A stretch of 64,000 bases of DNA from Streptomyces sp. Alt3. Its GTDB lineage: Bacteria; Actinomycetota; Actinomycetes; Streptomycetales; Streptomycetaceae. The notes under the pieces are model-generated. The model worked only from the letters and a program-made list of their open reading frames with translations, was not told the origin of the DNA and did not search any database. The stretch's first letter is position 1; the number at the start of each line of letters is the position of its first letter. The stretch covers positions 4,712,001 to 4,776,000 of the forward strand of contig NZ_CP120983.1 in assembly GCF_030719215.1 (NCBI RefSeq), given 5' to 3'. Shown piece by piece: positions 40,408 to 48,866 of this stretch. A program made the position numbers and the translations under genes.

Positions 40408-42078
40408 TCAGCGCACGGCTCCGGGTGTGCGGGTCGCGTCGCTCCCGCCCGGTTCCGGGGTGTGCGGCACGGCTCCGGGTGTGCGGGCCGCGTCGCCCTC
40501 ACCGGGTTCCGGGGTGTGCGCGCCGAGCATCAGGGCTCCGATGCGGTCCCGGGCGTCCGGCGCCGACGGGTCGACGGGGCCCAGCAGCTCGCCCCGGTAC
40601 GCCACGACGATCCGGTCGCACAGGACCAGGAGTTCGGACAGCTCGCTGGAGACCACGAGGACGCCCGTCCCGGCGGCCGCCGCGTCGCGGATGCGGGCGT
40701 GCACGGCGCCCACCGCCCCGATGTCCAGGCCGCGGGTGGGCTGGGCCGCCGCCAGACAGACCAGCGGATCGAGCGCCAACTCCCGTGCCAGCACGACCTT
40801 CTGCTGGTTCCCGCCGGACAGGGACGACATCAGGGCCCCCGGGCCCGCCGCCCGGATTCCGTGCCCGGTGAGCACCTCGTCCGCCGCGCGGCCCATGGCC
40901 CGGCGGTCCAGGAACACCCCGTAGCGGCGGAACCGGTCGAGCCGGCCGAGGAACAGGTTGTCCGAGACCCGTAGTTGCGGGACGCACCCCTCGTGGAGGC
41001 GGTCCTCGGGCACCACACCCAGCCCGGCACGGCTCCGCTCACGCGGCGTGGCCCGGGTGAGGTCCCGCCCGTCGAGCTCCACGCTCCCCGAGGTGGGGGC
41101 GAGCGAGCCGCCGAGCAGTGCCATGAGCTCGCTCTGACCGTTGCCCTCCACACCGGCGACGCCGACGACCTCCCCGAACCCGACGTCCAGACGGACCCCG
41201 CCCAGCGCGGAGGTCCCGTCGGCCCGCCGCACACCGACGTCCCGCAGGCGCAGCGCCGCCCCGGTACGTCCGTGAGGAGCGGTGGCACCGGGCCGCGGTG
41301 CCGCGTCCTTCCCCGGCCCGCTCTCCTCGGGGGCCAGCCCGATCGTCCCGGCCGGTCCCGCGTCCAGTGAGCCCGCGGGACGGCCGATCATCAGCGGTAC
41401 CAGCCGCTCCGGCGGGAGTTCGGACAGCGGCCCGCCGCCGGAGACCCGGCCCCCGCGCAGCACGGTCGCCGCGTCCCCGGCCCGCGCCACCTCGCCGAGC
41501 TTGTGCGTCACCAGGACCACCGCGTGGCCCGACCCGGCGATCAGCCGGCAGGTCGCGAGCAGGGCGTCCGTCTCGGCTGGTCCGAGGACGCCCGTCGGCT
41601 CGTCCAGCACGAGGAGCCGGGGCTCCCGCAGAAGCGCCTTGACGATCTCGACGCGCTGGCGCACACCGACGGGCAGCTCACCCACCCGTGCGCCGAGTTC
41701 GAGTTCGAGTCCGTACTCGTCGCGCACCCGCGCCACCCGCCGCGGCAGGTCCCGCAGGCGCAGCAGGCGCAGGTTCTCCTCCACGGTCAGGGTGGGGACG
41801 AGGCTGAAGTGCTGGTGGACCATGGCGATCCCGGCGGCGAGCGCGTCGGCGGGCCGGCGGGGAGCGTAGGGCGATCCGTACAGCCGCAGACCTCCCTCGT
41901 CCGGGACCAGCGAGCCGCCCACGACATGGCACAGGGTCGACTTGCCGGCGCCGTTCTCCCCGAGCACGCAGTGGACCGTGCCCGACTCGACGACGAGGTC
42001 CACCTCGTCCAGGGCCCGCATCGTGCCGAAGGACTTGGTGAGTCCGGTGATCTCCAGCGCGGGAGCCGCCGTGCTCAT
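40408..42078 (-). CDS. ABC transporter double ATPase, nucleoside/BMP type (NupO-like)
   Basis: A 556-residue protein with two ABC domains. The first has Walker A GENGAGKST, a degenerate signature ELPVGVRQR and Walker B LLVLDEPTG; the second has the modified Walker A GVEGNGQSE and a canonical LSGGNQQK signature, as in RbsA/NupO-type ATPases. The C-terminus is unusual: two 18-residue repeats (HTPEPG and RTPGAV units) made by a 54-bp duplication. ATG 42078 overlaps the end of the lipoprotein gene (ATGA). Confidence 0.93.
   Translation of the reverse strand: MSTAAPALEITGLTKSFGTMRALDEVDLVVESGTVHCVLGENGAGKSTLCHVVGGSLVPDEGGLRLYGSPYAPRRPADALAAGIAMVHQHFSLVPTLTVEENLRLLRLRDLPRRVARVRDEYGLELELGARVGELPVGVRQRVEIVKALLREPRLLVLDEPTGVLGPAETDALLATCRLIAGSGHAVVLVTHKLGEVARAGDAATVLRGGRVSGGGPLSELPPERLVPLMIGRPAGSLDAGPAGTIGLAPEESGPGKDAAPRPGATAPHGRTGAALRLRDVGVRRADGTSALGGVRLDVGFGEVVGVAGVEGNGQSELMALLGGSLAPTSGSVELDGRDLTRATPRERSRAGLGVVPEDRLHEGCVPQLRVSDNLFLGRLDRFRRYGVFLDRRAMGRAADEVLTGHGIRAAGPGALMSSLSGGNQQKVVLARELALDPLVCLAAAQPTRGLDIGAVGAVHARIRDAAAAGTGVLVVSSELSELLVLCDRIVVAYRGELLGPVDPSAPDARDRIGALMLGAHTPEPGEGDAARTPGAVPHTPEPGGSDATRTPGAVR
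40413..40520. repeat. 54-bp tandem duplication at the end of the ATPase gene
   Basis: Positions 40413-40466 and 40467-40520 are near-identical copies, in frame, giving a repeated 18-residue Pro/Thr/Gly/Ala tail. Confidence 0.85.
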
Positions 42079-43088
42079 CGGGTCCTGATCTCGCCGGACG
42101 CGATCTTCCGCTTCAGCTCGTCGAGCTTCTCGCCGACCGCGGGGTCGCTGGCGTCGCAGAGCACGATGTCGTTGCGCGGCTCCGCGAAGGTCAGCCCGAA
42201 GTGGACGGCCTCCGCCTTCCAGTCGCCGGCGACCAGGTGGTCCACCGCGTACTCGATCTCCGCGCCGATGTCCGTCTCCACATATCCGGCGTACGCCGGG
42301 TCGCTCCCGCACTCGTGGGCGATCGGGCCGCCGATGAGCGCTCCGTCGCGCTGCCCCGCCGCCTGCGCGACCCCCTTGTGGCCGAGGTTGAGGACCTGCC
42401 CCAGGACGTCCGCGCCGGCGCCGAAGTCGGCGAGCGCGGACTGCTTGGCCTTGGCGACGTCGTTGAAGTCGCCGACGTACTGCGGCGCGAGGACCTTCAC
42501 GTCAGGGTCGGCCGCCTCGGCGCCCCGGCTGTACTCCTCGGCGGCGTTCACGATCGCCGGGAGTTCCGCGCCGCCGATGAATCCGACCGTCCCGCTCTTC
42601 GAGAGCAGTGCGGACGCCGCTCCCGCGAGGAAGGCGCCCTCGGCCTGCTGCGGGTCGTACAGCGAGAGGTTCGCCAGGGGCTTGCCGTCGGCCGGTCCGC
42701 CGATCTCGACGAACTTCACCCGGGGGAAGCGCGCCGCGACGTTGCGCACGTCGGCGTCGGTCTGGCCGCCGATGGAGATGACCAGGTCGGAGGTGGTGGC
42801 GAAGCGGACCAGGGCCTTCTCGTAGTCCGCGGTCGCCACCTGCTCGACCTTGCTGAACTCCACCGCGCCGGCGTGCTCCTTCGCCGCCCGCTGGTAGCCG
42901 AGGTGGGCCGAGCCCATGAAGCCGTCGTCGGAGAGCGAGCCGGGGAAGAGGACGCCGACCTTGAGCGTGCCGTCGTCCTTCCCCCCGTCGGCCGCGGAGG
43001 ACCCGCCGCAGGCGGTCAGCAGGAGCAGCCCCGACACGACGGCCGTGGCGACGGCGACGGGACTGAGGAGAGGTCGGGAAGGTGCCAC
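42075..43088 (-). CDS. BMP family (PnrA-like) substrate-binding lipoprotein
   Basis: A 337-residue solute-binding lipoprotein. The signal peptide ends in the lipobox LLTAC (Cys about residue 27), followed by a Gly/Ser/Asp linker. KVGVLFPGSLSDDGFMGSAHLGYQ, DLVISIGGQT, FVEIGGPADGKPLANLSLYDPQQAEGAFLAGAAS and VGFIGGAELPAI are BMP/PnrA-domain motifs; known members bind purine nucleosides. GGAGG lies 8 nt before the GTG start. First gene of the importer operon, divergent from a GntR regulator. Confidence 0.93.
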   Translation of the reverse strand: MAPSRPLLSPVAVATAVVSGLLLLTACGGSSAADGGKDDGTLKVGVLFPGSLSDDGFMGSAHLGYQRAAKEHAGAVEFSKVEQVATADYEKALVRFATTSDLVISIGGQTDADVRNVAARFPRVKFVEIGGPADGKPLANLSLYDPQQAEGAFLAGAASALLSKSGTVGFIGGAELPAIVNAAEEYSRGAEAADPDVKVLAPQYVGDFNDVAKAKQSALADFGAGADVLGQVLNLGHKGVAQAAGQRDGALIGGPIAHECGSDPAYAGYVETDIGAEIEYAVDHLVAGDWKAEAVHFGLTFAEPRNDIVLCDASDPAVGEKLDELKRKIASGEIRTR

Positions 43089-43124
43089 TGGGATGCCTCC
43101 AGAGGACGGGGCCCGCGAGCCGGT

Positions 43125-43140
43125 TAGTGGTATACCGCTA
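43125..43140. promoter_or_regulatory. Putative GntR operator before the BMP importer
   Basis: TAGTGGTATACCGCTA is a 16-bp palindrome with one mismatched pair and the perfect core GGTATACC, close to FadR-subfamily operators (TGGT-N-ACCA type). It lies 36 nt upstream of the lipoprotein start and 118 nt upstream of gntR. Confidence 0.6.
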
Positions 43141-43258
43141 TGGCGCCCCAGTTTCCGGGTCGTTTGTTGCCGCCGTGTTAGCGAGCGGTTAGCAGTAGCG
43201 GAGCGGCCGCGCGGCCCGCATACGGTGGGACCGTTCCGAATCCGGAGGGAAAGCCTTG

Positions 43259-44008
43259 GTGACAGCAGCCCGACCGTCCGACGCGGGGCGCCCCTCGCTG
43301 CGCGACCTTGCGTACGAGACCCTGCGCCGGCGCATCATCGAGGTCGAACTCCAGCCGGGGGAAAGGCTCGTGGAACGCGACCTGGCCGCGGAGCTGGAGG
43401 TCTCGCGCATCCCCTTGCGCGAGGCGCTGAGGCTCCTGGCGGCAGACGGGCTCGTCCTGCTGGTGCCGCACCGGGGCGCGCTGGTCGCCCCCTTCACGCC
43501 CGCCGACGTACGCGACCTCTTCGACGTACGGGAGTCGCTGGAGTCCCTCGCGGCCCGGCTGGCGGCGGAGCGGGCGGACGAGGACGGACTGGCCCGGCTG
43601 GCCGGCGGGCTGGAGGCCGCCCGCGCCGCGACGCGCGCACACGACCGTGCCGCGATCGCGGCGGCCAACGCGGCCTTCCACGCCGACATCGTCGAGCTCG
43701 CGGCCAACACGCTGCTCAGCGGCGTGATGCGGCCCCTGGAGGCTCGCATGCACTGGCTCTTCCGGCTGACGGCGCAGCGGGACCCGGACCGGCAGTGCGC
43801 GGAACACCAGCGCATGTACGAGGCCATCGCCGCGCGTGACGCCGACCGTGCGGCCCGGCTGGCCCACGAGCACGTGGCGGACGGCCGAGCCACCAGCCTC
43901 GCGCTCGCGGAGCAGTGGTCCCTCCCGGACATCGACCCCGAGGCGGTCGCCGCGCGCCGGCGGCGCGGACGGGGTGACGGCGGAAAGCGGGCCGGGCCGG
44001 AGGCGTGA
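43259..44008 (+). CDS. GntR family regulator, FadR/FCD subfamily
   Basis: A 249-residue regulator: winged helix (LRDLAYETLRRRIIEVELQPGERLVERDLAAELEVSRIPLREALRLLAADGLV, about residues 14-66) and an FCD effector domain (RDLFDVRESLESLAARLAA, ANAAFHADIVELAANTLL, AEHQRMYEAIAARDADRA) with the Asp/His metal ligands of this class. GGAGGG is 9 nt before GTG 43259 and 6 nt before an alternative TTG. Divergent from the BMP importer, its presumed target. A long terminator overlaps its stop codon. Confidence 0.93.
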   Translation: MTAARPSDAGRPSLRDLAYETLRRRIIEVELQPGERLVERDLAAELEVSRIPLREALRLLAADGLVLLVPHRGALVAPFTPADVRDLFDVRESLESLAARLAAERADEDGLARLAGGLEAARAATRAHDRAAIAAANAAFHADIVELAANTLLSGVMRPLEARMHWLFRLTAQRDPDRQCAEHQRMYEAIAARDADRAARLAHEHVADGRATSLALAEQWSLPDIDPEAVAARRRRGRGDGGKRAGPEA

Positions 44009-44026
44009 TCCGCCTCCGGCCCGGCC
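43990..44026. terminator. Terminator between gntR and the PBP gene
   Basis: A perfect 16-bp GC-rich stem with loop TGATC; the GntR stop codon is in the loop. It can serve both convergent genes. Confidence 0.85.
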
Positions 44027-44051
44027 GGTCATCCTCTGCGCGTCCCGGGGG

Positions 44052-45686
44052 TCACGACCCCGCGCGCAGCACCGCCGCCACCACCGGGCCCGCCGCGTCG
44101 CCGCCGTGGCCGCCGGACTGGACGACCGCCGCTGCCGCGAGGTCGTTGCTGAAGCCGGTGAACCAGCTGTTGGACGTGCCCTGTCCGTCGACCTCGGCGG
44201 AGCCCGTCTTGGCGCCCTTGTCGCCGCCGACCGAGGCCATGGCCGCCTTGCCGGTGCCCCAGGAGGCGGTGGCCCGCATCATGTCGTTCAGCTGCCGCGT
44301 GACGTTCTGCGACAGCGAGCGGGACGCGGTCGCGAGCTGCCGGTCGTCCAGGTCCTGAGGGACGATCACCGGCTGGTGGAACGTACCGGTGCGGGCGGTC
44401 GCCGTGATGGACGCGATGTTGAGCGCGTTCATCTGGACGGTGCCCTGGCCGATGTACTGGGCGGCCGCCTCACCGCCGGTCTCCTCGGGCACGCTTCCGT
44501 CGAACGAGACGACACCGGTCTTCCAGTCCAGGCCGATCCCGAAGACGTCCCGTGCCTCCTTGGCGAGCGCGGTGTCGTCCTTGGTGTCGTCGATCAGTTT
44601 GATGAAGGCGGTGTTGCACGAGCGGGCGAAGCTCGTGGTGAACGTGTCGGTGGGCGGGAGCTCGAAGTACTCGAGGTTGTGGAACGTCCGGCTCTGCCAG
44701 GTCGCTTCCTTCGGGCACTCGACCGGGCTGTTCGCCGAGACGAGTCCCTTGTCCATCAGCATCGCCGCGGTCATGATCTTCAGCGTGGAGCCGGGTGCCT
44801 GCTTGCCCTGCATCGCCGCGTTGAAGCCGGTCGCCGGGTTGTTCGCGACGGCGCGGATGGATCCCGTGGACGGCCGCACGGCCACCACGGAGGCCCCGCT
44901 GAACTGCTTGACCGCCTTCTCGGCCGCCGCCTGGGCGTCCGCGTCGAGCGTGGTCTGCAGCTTGCCGGGCTTCCCCTCGGCGAGCGTCAGCAGCGTGGTG
45001 TTCGCCGCGGACCCGCCCTCGGGCTCGATCCAGGTCTCGATGCCCGGGGACCCGCCGGTGCTGTCGCCGTACTTCTCGCGCAGGCTGTCGAGGATCGGCC
45101 CCAGCGACGGGTACTTCTCCTTGTCGAGCACCTTGCCGTCGCGGTCGACGGCCTCGATCGCGGCCGTCGACGACTCGCCCGTCCTCAGCACCGCCCCGTC
45201 GGACAGCTGCGGATGGATCACCGTGGGCTGCCAGTCGACCAGCGCCTTGCCGCTGGTCAGGCCGCGCACCACGGTCAGTTCGGAGGAGTACGACCAGGGC
45301 TTGGTCCTGCCCTCGTACGACACCGTCGCCTTCACCGTGTACGGCACCTTCGTGCCGACGGCGGGGCCCGGTGTGATCACCGCTTTCGTGACGTGGGCGT
45401 CCGACGAGTAGCCGGCCAGCAGCTGCTCGGAGACGGCCTCGTTGTTCGTGAGGAGTGCCGCGGCCGACGCGTCGCCGGACGCCCAGGCTCCGAGGAAGCT
45501 CCTGGCGGTCTCCTCGATCTCCTCCTTGTCCGGCGGCCCGGTCCTCACCTCCGACGACGCGGAGGCGGTCTCCGTGCCCCCGCCGTCGCCGCCCCCCAGC
45601 ACCACGTCGTACACGCCGTAGCCGAGCCCCCCGGCCACCAGCACGAACACCCCGCCGACCATCGCGACCTTCGCTCCACTGCGCAC
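44052..45686 (-). CDS. Penicillin-binding protein (class B-like transpeptidase with NTF2-like domain)
   Basis: A 544-residue DD-transpeptidase acting outside the membrane. An N-terminal signal anchor (about residues 7-28) is followed by an NTF2-like MecA_N domain (FLGAWASGDASAAALLTNN), a dimerisation region and the transpeptidase domain with SxxK (Ser300-Lys303, PGSTLK), SxN (Ser356-Cys-Asn358) and KTG (493-495). These are the three active-site motifs needed for peptidoglycan cross-linking. The GTG start has GGAGGGG about 10 nt upstream. Neighbouring SALP and Pmt genes fit the cell-envelope cluster of S. coelicolor. Confidence 0.94.
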   Translation of the reverse strand: MRSGAKVAMVGGVFVLVAGGLGYGVYDVVLGGGDGGGTETASASSEVRTGPPDKEEIEETARSFLGAWASGDASAAALLTNNEAVSEQLLAGYSSDAHVTKAVITPGPAVGTKVPYTVKATVSYEGRTKPWSYSSELTVVRGLTSGKALVDWQPTVIHPQLSDGAVLRTGESSTAAIEAVDRDGKVLDKEKYPSLGPILDSLREKYGDSTGGSPGIETWIEPEGGSAANTTLLTLAEGKPGKLQTTLDADAQAAAEKAVKQFSGASVVAVRPSTGSIRAVANNPATGFNAAMQGKQAPGSTLKIMTAAMLMDKGLVSANSPVECPKEATWQSRTFHNLEYFELPPTDTFTTSFARSCNTAFIKLIDDTKDDTALAKEARDVFGIGLDWKTGVVSFDGSVPEETGGEAAAQYIGQGTVQMNALNIASITATARTGTFHQPVIVPQDLDDRQLATASRSLSQNVTRQLNDMMRATASWGTGKAAMASVGGDKGAKTGSAEVDGQGTSNSWFTGFSNDLAAAAVVQSGGHGGDAAGPVVAAVLRAGS

Positions 45687-45888
45687 CTGTCAGGTCCCCT
45701 CCCCGTAAGCTCACTTGAACGTGTTCAAGGGAGCATTCCTCCGGCACTGTACGGGACACGGGTGGGCCCTGTGGCGGTTGTTACCGGACCGCGACGCACC
45801 GCGAGAGAGCGCTTTCCGCGCCTGCTGTCAGGTTCCGGCCACTCCGGGGCCGGGGAGTCCGGAACGGGTGCCAGGACCCGCTCACGAC

Positions 45889-45951
45889 GACAGCCCGCCG
45901 CCCGTTCGCGGGACCACTCGGCAGTGGTCCGTGAACGGGCGGCGGGCTGTC
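45889..45951 (-). terminator. Very long terminator hairpin after pmt
   Basis: Arms of about 29 bp with one mismatch and one bulged base around a CGGC loop. It lies 26 nt past the pmt stop and upstream of the PBP gene, so it separates the two minus-strand transcription units. The remaining 200 nt between the genes carries no gene. Confidence 0.85.
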
Positions 45952-45977
45952 CCGCGCGTCTCTCGCGACCGGGCGGC

Positions 45978-47744
45978 CTACACCCAGGTGTCCAGCCACA
46001 TCCGGTCGCGCCAGGACGTGTCCGGGATCGACGTGCCCGTGTAGATCGGCCAGAAGTAGACGAAGTTCCAGATGATCAGCAGCACCAGGACACCCGCCGC
46101 GATCGTGCCCAGTGTGCGTCTGCGCTCGCCCGTCGGGTCGGTGGTGTCCTTTCCCGGACGGGAGCCGGTGCCCGCGCCGACCGCCGGGCCGATGAGGGCG
46201 CCGATCATCATCGTGACCGCCAGGCACAGGAACGGCACGAACACGACCGCGTAGAAGAGGAAGATCGTCCGCTCCTGGTAGAGGAACCAGGGGACCCAGC
46301 CGGCCGCCACGCCGCACGCGATCGCGCCCGCCCGCCAGTCGCGGCGGAAGAACCAGCGCCACAGGACGTACAGCAGCGCCACGCACGCCGTCCACCAGAG
46401 CAGCGGTGTGCCGAGCGCCAGGACCTCGCGGGCGCACTTGCCGGTCCCGGACGTGAGACAGCCCGTCTGCTCCTCGTAGAAGTACGAGACGGGGCGGCCC
46501 AGCACGATCCAGCTCCACGGATTGGACTGGTAGGTGTGGCCGGAGGTCAGGCCGACGTGGAACTCGTAGACCTGGTACTCGTAGTGCCACAGGCTGCGCA
46601 GCCAGTCCGGCAGCCAGGTCCAGCTGCCGCCCCTGCCCTCGGTGGCCGCCCAGTTGCGGTAGTACCCCTTGTCCGTGACGATCCAGCCGGTCCACGAGAC
46701 CAGGTACGTGCCGATCGCGACCGGCACGGTGGAGACGAACGCGGGCAGCAGGTCCCTGAGGGCCACCGCCCGGTACGGCTGCACCGCGCCCGCCGTGCGC
46801 CTCGCGCCGACGTCCCAGAGCACCGCCATCACGCCGAACGCGGCCAGGATGTAGAGCCCGTTCCACTTCGTGGCGAAGGCCAGGCCGAGCATCAGGCCGG
46901 CCGTGATCCGCCACGGGCGCCATCCGAGGCGGAGCGTTTCGGCAATGTGGGCGTCCGGCCGCAGGATCCCGTCCTCGTCGACCGGGAGCGCCGCGGCCAG
47001 TCTGCGGCGGGACCGGTCACGGTCGACGAGGAGGCAGCCGAAGGCCGCGACGACGAAGAACATCAGCACCAGGTCGAGCAGCGCGGTGCGGCTCATCACG
47101 AAGTGCAGTCCGTCCACGGCCAGCAGGGTGCCCGCCAGGCAGCCCAGGAACGTCGAGCGGAACAGCCTGCGGCCGATGCGGCACAGCATCAGCACCGAGA
47201 GGGTGCCGAGCAGGGCCACCATGAAGCGCCAGCCGAACGGGGTGAAGCCGAAGAGCTGCTCACCGAACCCGATGATCCACTTGCCGACAGGCGGATGGAC
47301 GACGTAGCCCGGGTCCACCGGGATGTCCACGGAGGACGGGTCCTTAAGGATCAGCTTGTCGACGTCCTTGGGCCAGGAACCCTCGTACCCCTGGTTGACC
47401 AGGGCCCAGGCGTCCTTGGCGTAGTACGTCTCGTCGAATATCACCGCCTTCGGACTGCCCAGGTTCCAGAACCGCAGCACCCCGGCCACCAGCGCCACCA
47501 GGAGCGGACCGCCCCAGGCCGACCAGCGCACCAGGTGCCCGGCGAGGGTCGGGGGCACCGCGAGCACGTTCCAGAACTGGCCGCCGGGGCGGGTGTAGGG
47601 CGGGACCAGGCGCTCGCGCAGCCCCGTCTCCGGCCGTGGGGAATGGCCGAAGCGGCGCAGCCGCTGCTGCCAGGAAGGCGGCTGTTCGCCGGCGTGATCC
47701 CCGGCGTCGTTGCCCTGCTGGGCTTCGGGCGCAGTACTCGTCAC
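45978..47744 (-). CDS. pmt: Dolichyl-/polyprenyl-phosphate-mannose-protein mannosyltransferase
   Basis: A 588-residue GT39 O-mannosyltransferase with about 11 membrane helices. It transfers mannose from polyprenyl-phosphate mannose to Ser/Thr of proteins exported by Sec. The first extracytoplasmic loop has FDETYYAKDAW with the catalytic Asp104-Glu105, and HPPVGKWIIG, TALLDLVLMFF, GLAFATKWNGLY and PVSYFYEEQTGC are family motifs. The S. coelicolor orthologue is required for phiC31 infection. GTG 47744 follows a -10 box by 6 nt, so the message is probably leaderless. Divergent from rsmI, as Rv1002c is from Rv1003. Confidence 0.95.
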   Translation of the reverse strand: MTSTAPEAQQGNDAGDHAGEQPPSWQQRLRRFGHSPRPETGLRERLVPPYTRPGGQFWNVLAVPPTLAGHLVRWSAWGGPLLVALVAGVLRFWNLGSPKAVIFDETYYAKDAWALVNQGYEGSWPKDVDKLILKDPSSVDIPVDPGYVVHPPVGKWIIGFGEQLFGFTPFGWRFMVALLGTLSVLMLCRIGRRLFRSTFLGCLAGTLLAVDGLHFVMSRTALLDLVLMFFVVAAFGCLLVDRDRSRRRLAAALPVDEDGILRPDAHIAETLRLGWRPWRITAGLMLGLAFATKWNGLYILAAFGVMAVLWDVGARRTAGAVQPYRAVALRDLLPAFVSTVPVAIGTYLVSWTGWIVTDKGYYRNWAATEGRGGSWTWLPDWLRSLWHYEYQVYEFHVGLTSGHTYQSNPWSWIVLGRPVSYFYEEQTGCLTSGTGKCAREVLALGTPLLWWTACVALLYVLWRWFFRRDWRAGAIACGVAAGWVPWFLYQERTIFLFYAVVFVPFLCLAVTMMIGALIGPAVGAGTGSRPGKDTTDPTGERRRTLGTIAAGVLVLLIIWNFVYFWPIYTGTSIPDTSWRDRMWLDTWV

Positions 47745-47750
47745 CGCGCC

Positions 47751-47756
47751 ATCGTA
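47751..47756 (-). promoter_or_regulatory. -10 box (TACGAT) of pmt, leaderless type
   Basis: Read on the minus strand, TACGAT ends 6 nt before GTG 47744. Confidence 0.5.
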
Positions 47757-47806
47757 GGGAACGCATCTGTGCGAGTGGTGCCGCCCGTGCTGGGAGGATG
47801 GGCGAT

Positions 47807-48694
47807 GTGACTGGAACGACTGGAACGCTCGTACTCGCAGGGACCCCCATCGGTGACGTGGCGGACGCCCCGCCACGGCTCGCCACGGAACTGGAGACGG
47901 CCGACGTCGTGGCCGCCGAGGACACCCGGCGGCTGCGCAGGCTCACCCAGGCACTGGGCATCCACACGACGGGGCGTGTCGTGTCCTACTTCGAGGGCAA
48001 CGAGTCCGCGCGCACGCCCGAACTCGTCGAGGCGCTGGCCGGCGGGGCGCGGGTCCTCCTCGTCACCGACGCGGGCATGCCGTCGGTCTCCGACCCCGGC
48101 TACCGGCTGGTCGCCGCCGCCGTGGAGCAGGACATCAAGGTCACCGCCGTGCCGGGACCCTCCGCCGTGCTGACCGCACTCGCACTGTCCGCCCTGCCCG
48201 TGGACCGCTTCTGCTTCGAGGGCTTCCTGCCGCGCAAGGCGGGCGAGCGGCTCGGGAAGCTGCGCGAGGTCGCCGACGAGCGCCGCACGATGGTCTTCTT
48301 CGAGGCCCCGCACCGGCTGGACGACACCCTGGCCGCGATGGCCGAGGTGTTCGGCGCGGACCGCAGGGCCGCCGTGTGCCGGGAACTGACCAAGACGTAC
48401 GAGGAGGTCAAGCGCGGCCCCCTCGGCGATCTGGCCGCCTGGGCGGCCGAGGGTGTGCGCGGTGAGATCACCGTCGTCGTCGAGGGCGCCACGGACTCGG
48501 GGAACGAGAACCTGGACCCCGCCGAGCTGGTGCGCAGGGTGCAGGTGCGCGAGGAGGCGGGGGAGCGGCGCAAGGAGGCCATCGCGGCGGTCGCGGCCGA
48601 GGCGGGGCTGCCCAAGCGCGAGGTCTTCGATGCGGTGGTGGCGGCAAAGAACGCGGCTCGGACCGGCCAGGAACAGGGCAAGGGACTAGCCTGA
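47807..48694 (+). CDS. rsmI: 16S rRNA (cytidine(1402)-2'-O)-methyltransferase
   Basis: A 295-residue RsmI of the tetrapyrrole-methylase fold, 2'-O-methylating C1402 of 16S rRNA in the P site. VLAGTPIGDVADAPPRL, AAEDTRRLRRL, VTDAGMPSVSDPGYRLV, VPGPSAVLTALALSALP and FFEAPHRLDDTL are all typical. GGAGG (47793-47797) touches an ATG at 47798 but is 9 nt from GTG 47807, so the GTG is preferred. Divergent from pmt with only 62 nt between. Confidence 0.95.
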   Translation: MTGTTGTLVLAGTPIGDVADAPPRLATELETADVVAAEDTRRLRRLTQALGIHTTGRVVSYFEGNESARTPELVEALAGGARVLLVTDAGMPSVSDPGYRLVAAAVEQDIKVTAVPGPSAVLTALALSALPVDRFCFEGFLPRKAGERLGKLREVADERRTMVFFEAPHRLDDTLAAMAEVFGADRRAAVCRELTKTYEEVKRGPLGDLAAWAAEGVRGEITVVVEGATDSGNENLDPAELVRRVQVREEAGERRKEAIAAVAAEAGLPKREVFDAVVAAKNAARTGQEQGKGLA

Positions 48695-48820
48695 AATGTA
48701 AAGCCCTAGCCGGAAACCGGGCCCCTCGGCCACGGATCGGCCAAAAGCGTTCCAACACTCGGCAGACCTGGTGCCCCGCCGCCGGTGAGGGCGTCCACTT
48801 GAGGGTGGAACGCACCATCC

Positions 48821-48856
48821 GGAGTGCTTGTCCGGAGTGCTTGTCCATCGGACAAG
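48821..48856. repeat. Tandem 13-bp duplication running into a hairpin
   Basis: GGAGTGCTTGTCC occurs twice in direct succession (48821-48833, 48834-48846); the second copy's CTTGTCC pairs with GGACAAG (48850-48856) over an ATC loop. It ends 10 nt before the start of the zinc-ribbon gene, within its 172-nt upstream region. Confidence 0.65.
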
Positions 48857-48866
48857 AGGAGCAGGC

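Noticed and set aside
43836..47810. A 1324-codon plus-strand frame across the PBP and pmt genes
   Set aside because: It runs opposite two well-recognised minus-strand genes and crosses their terminators; composition is that of a GC shadow.
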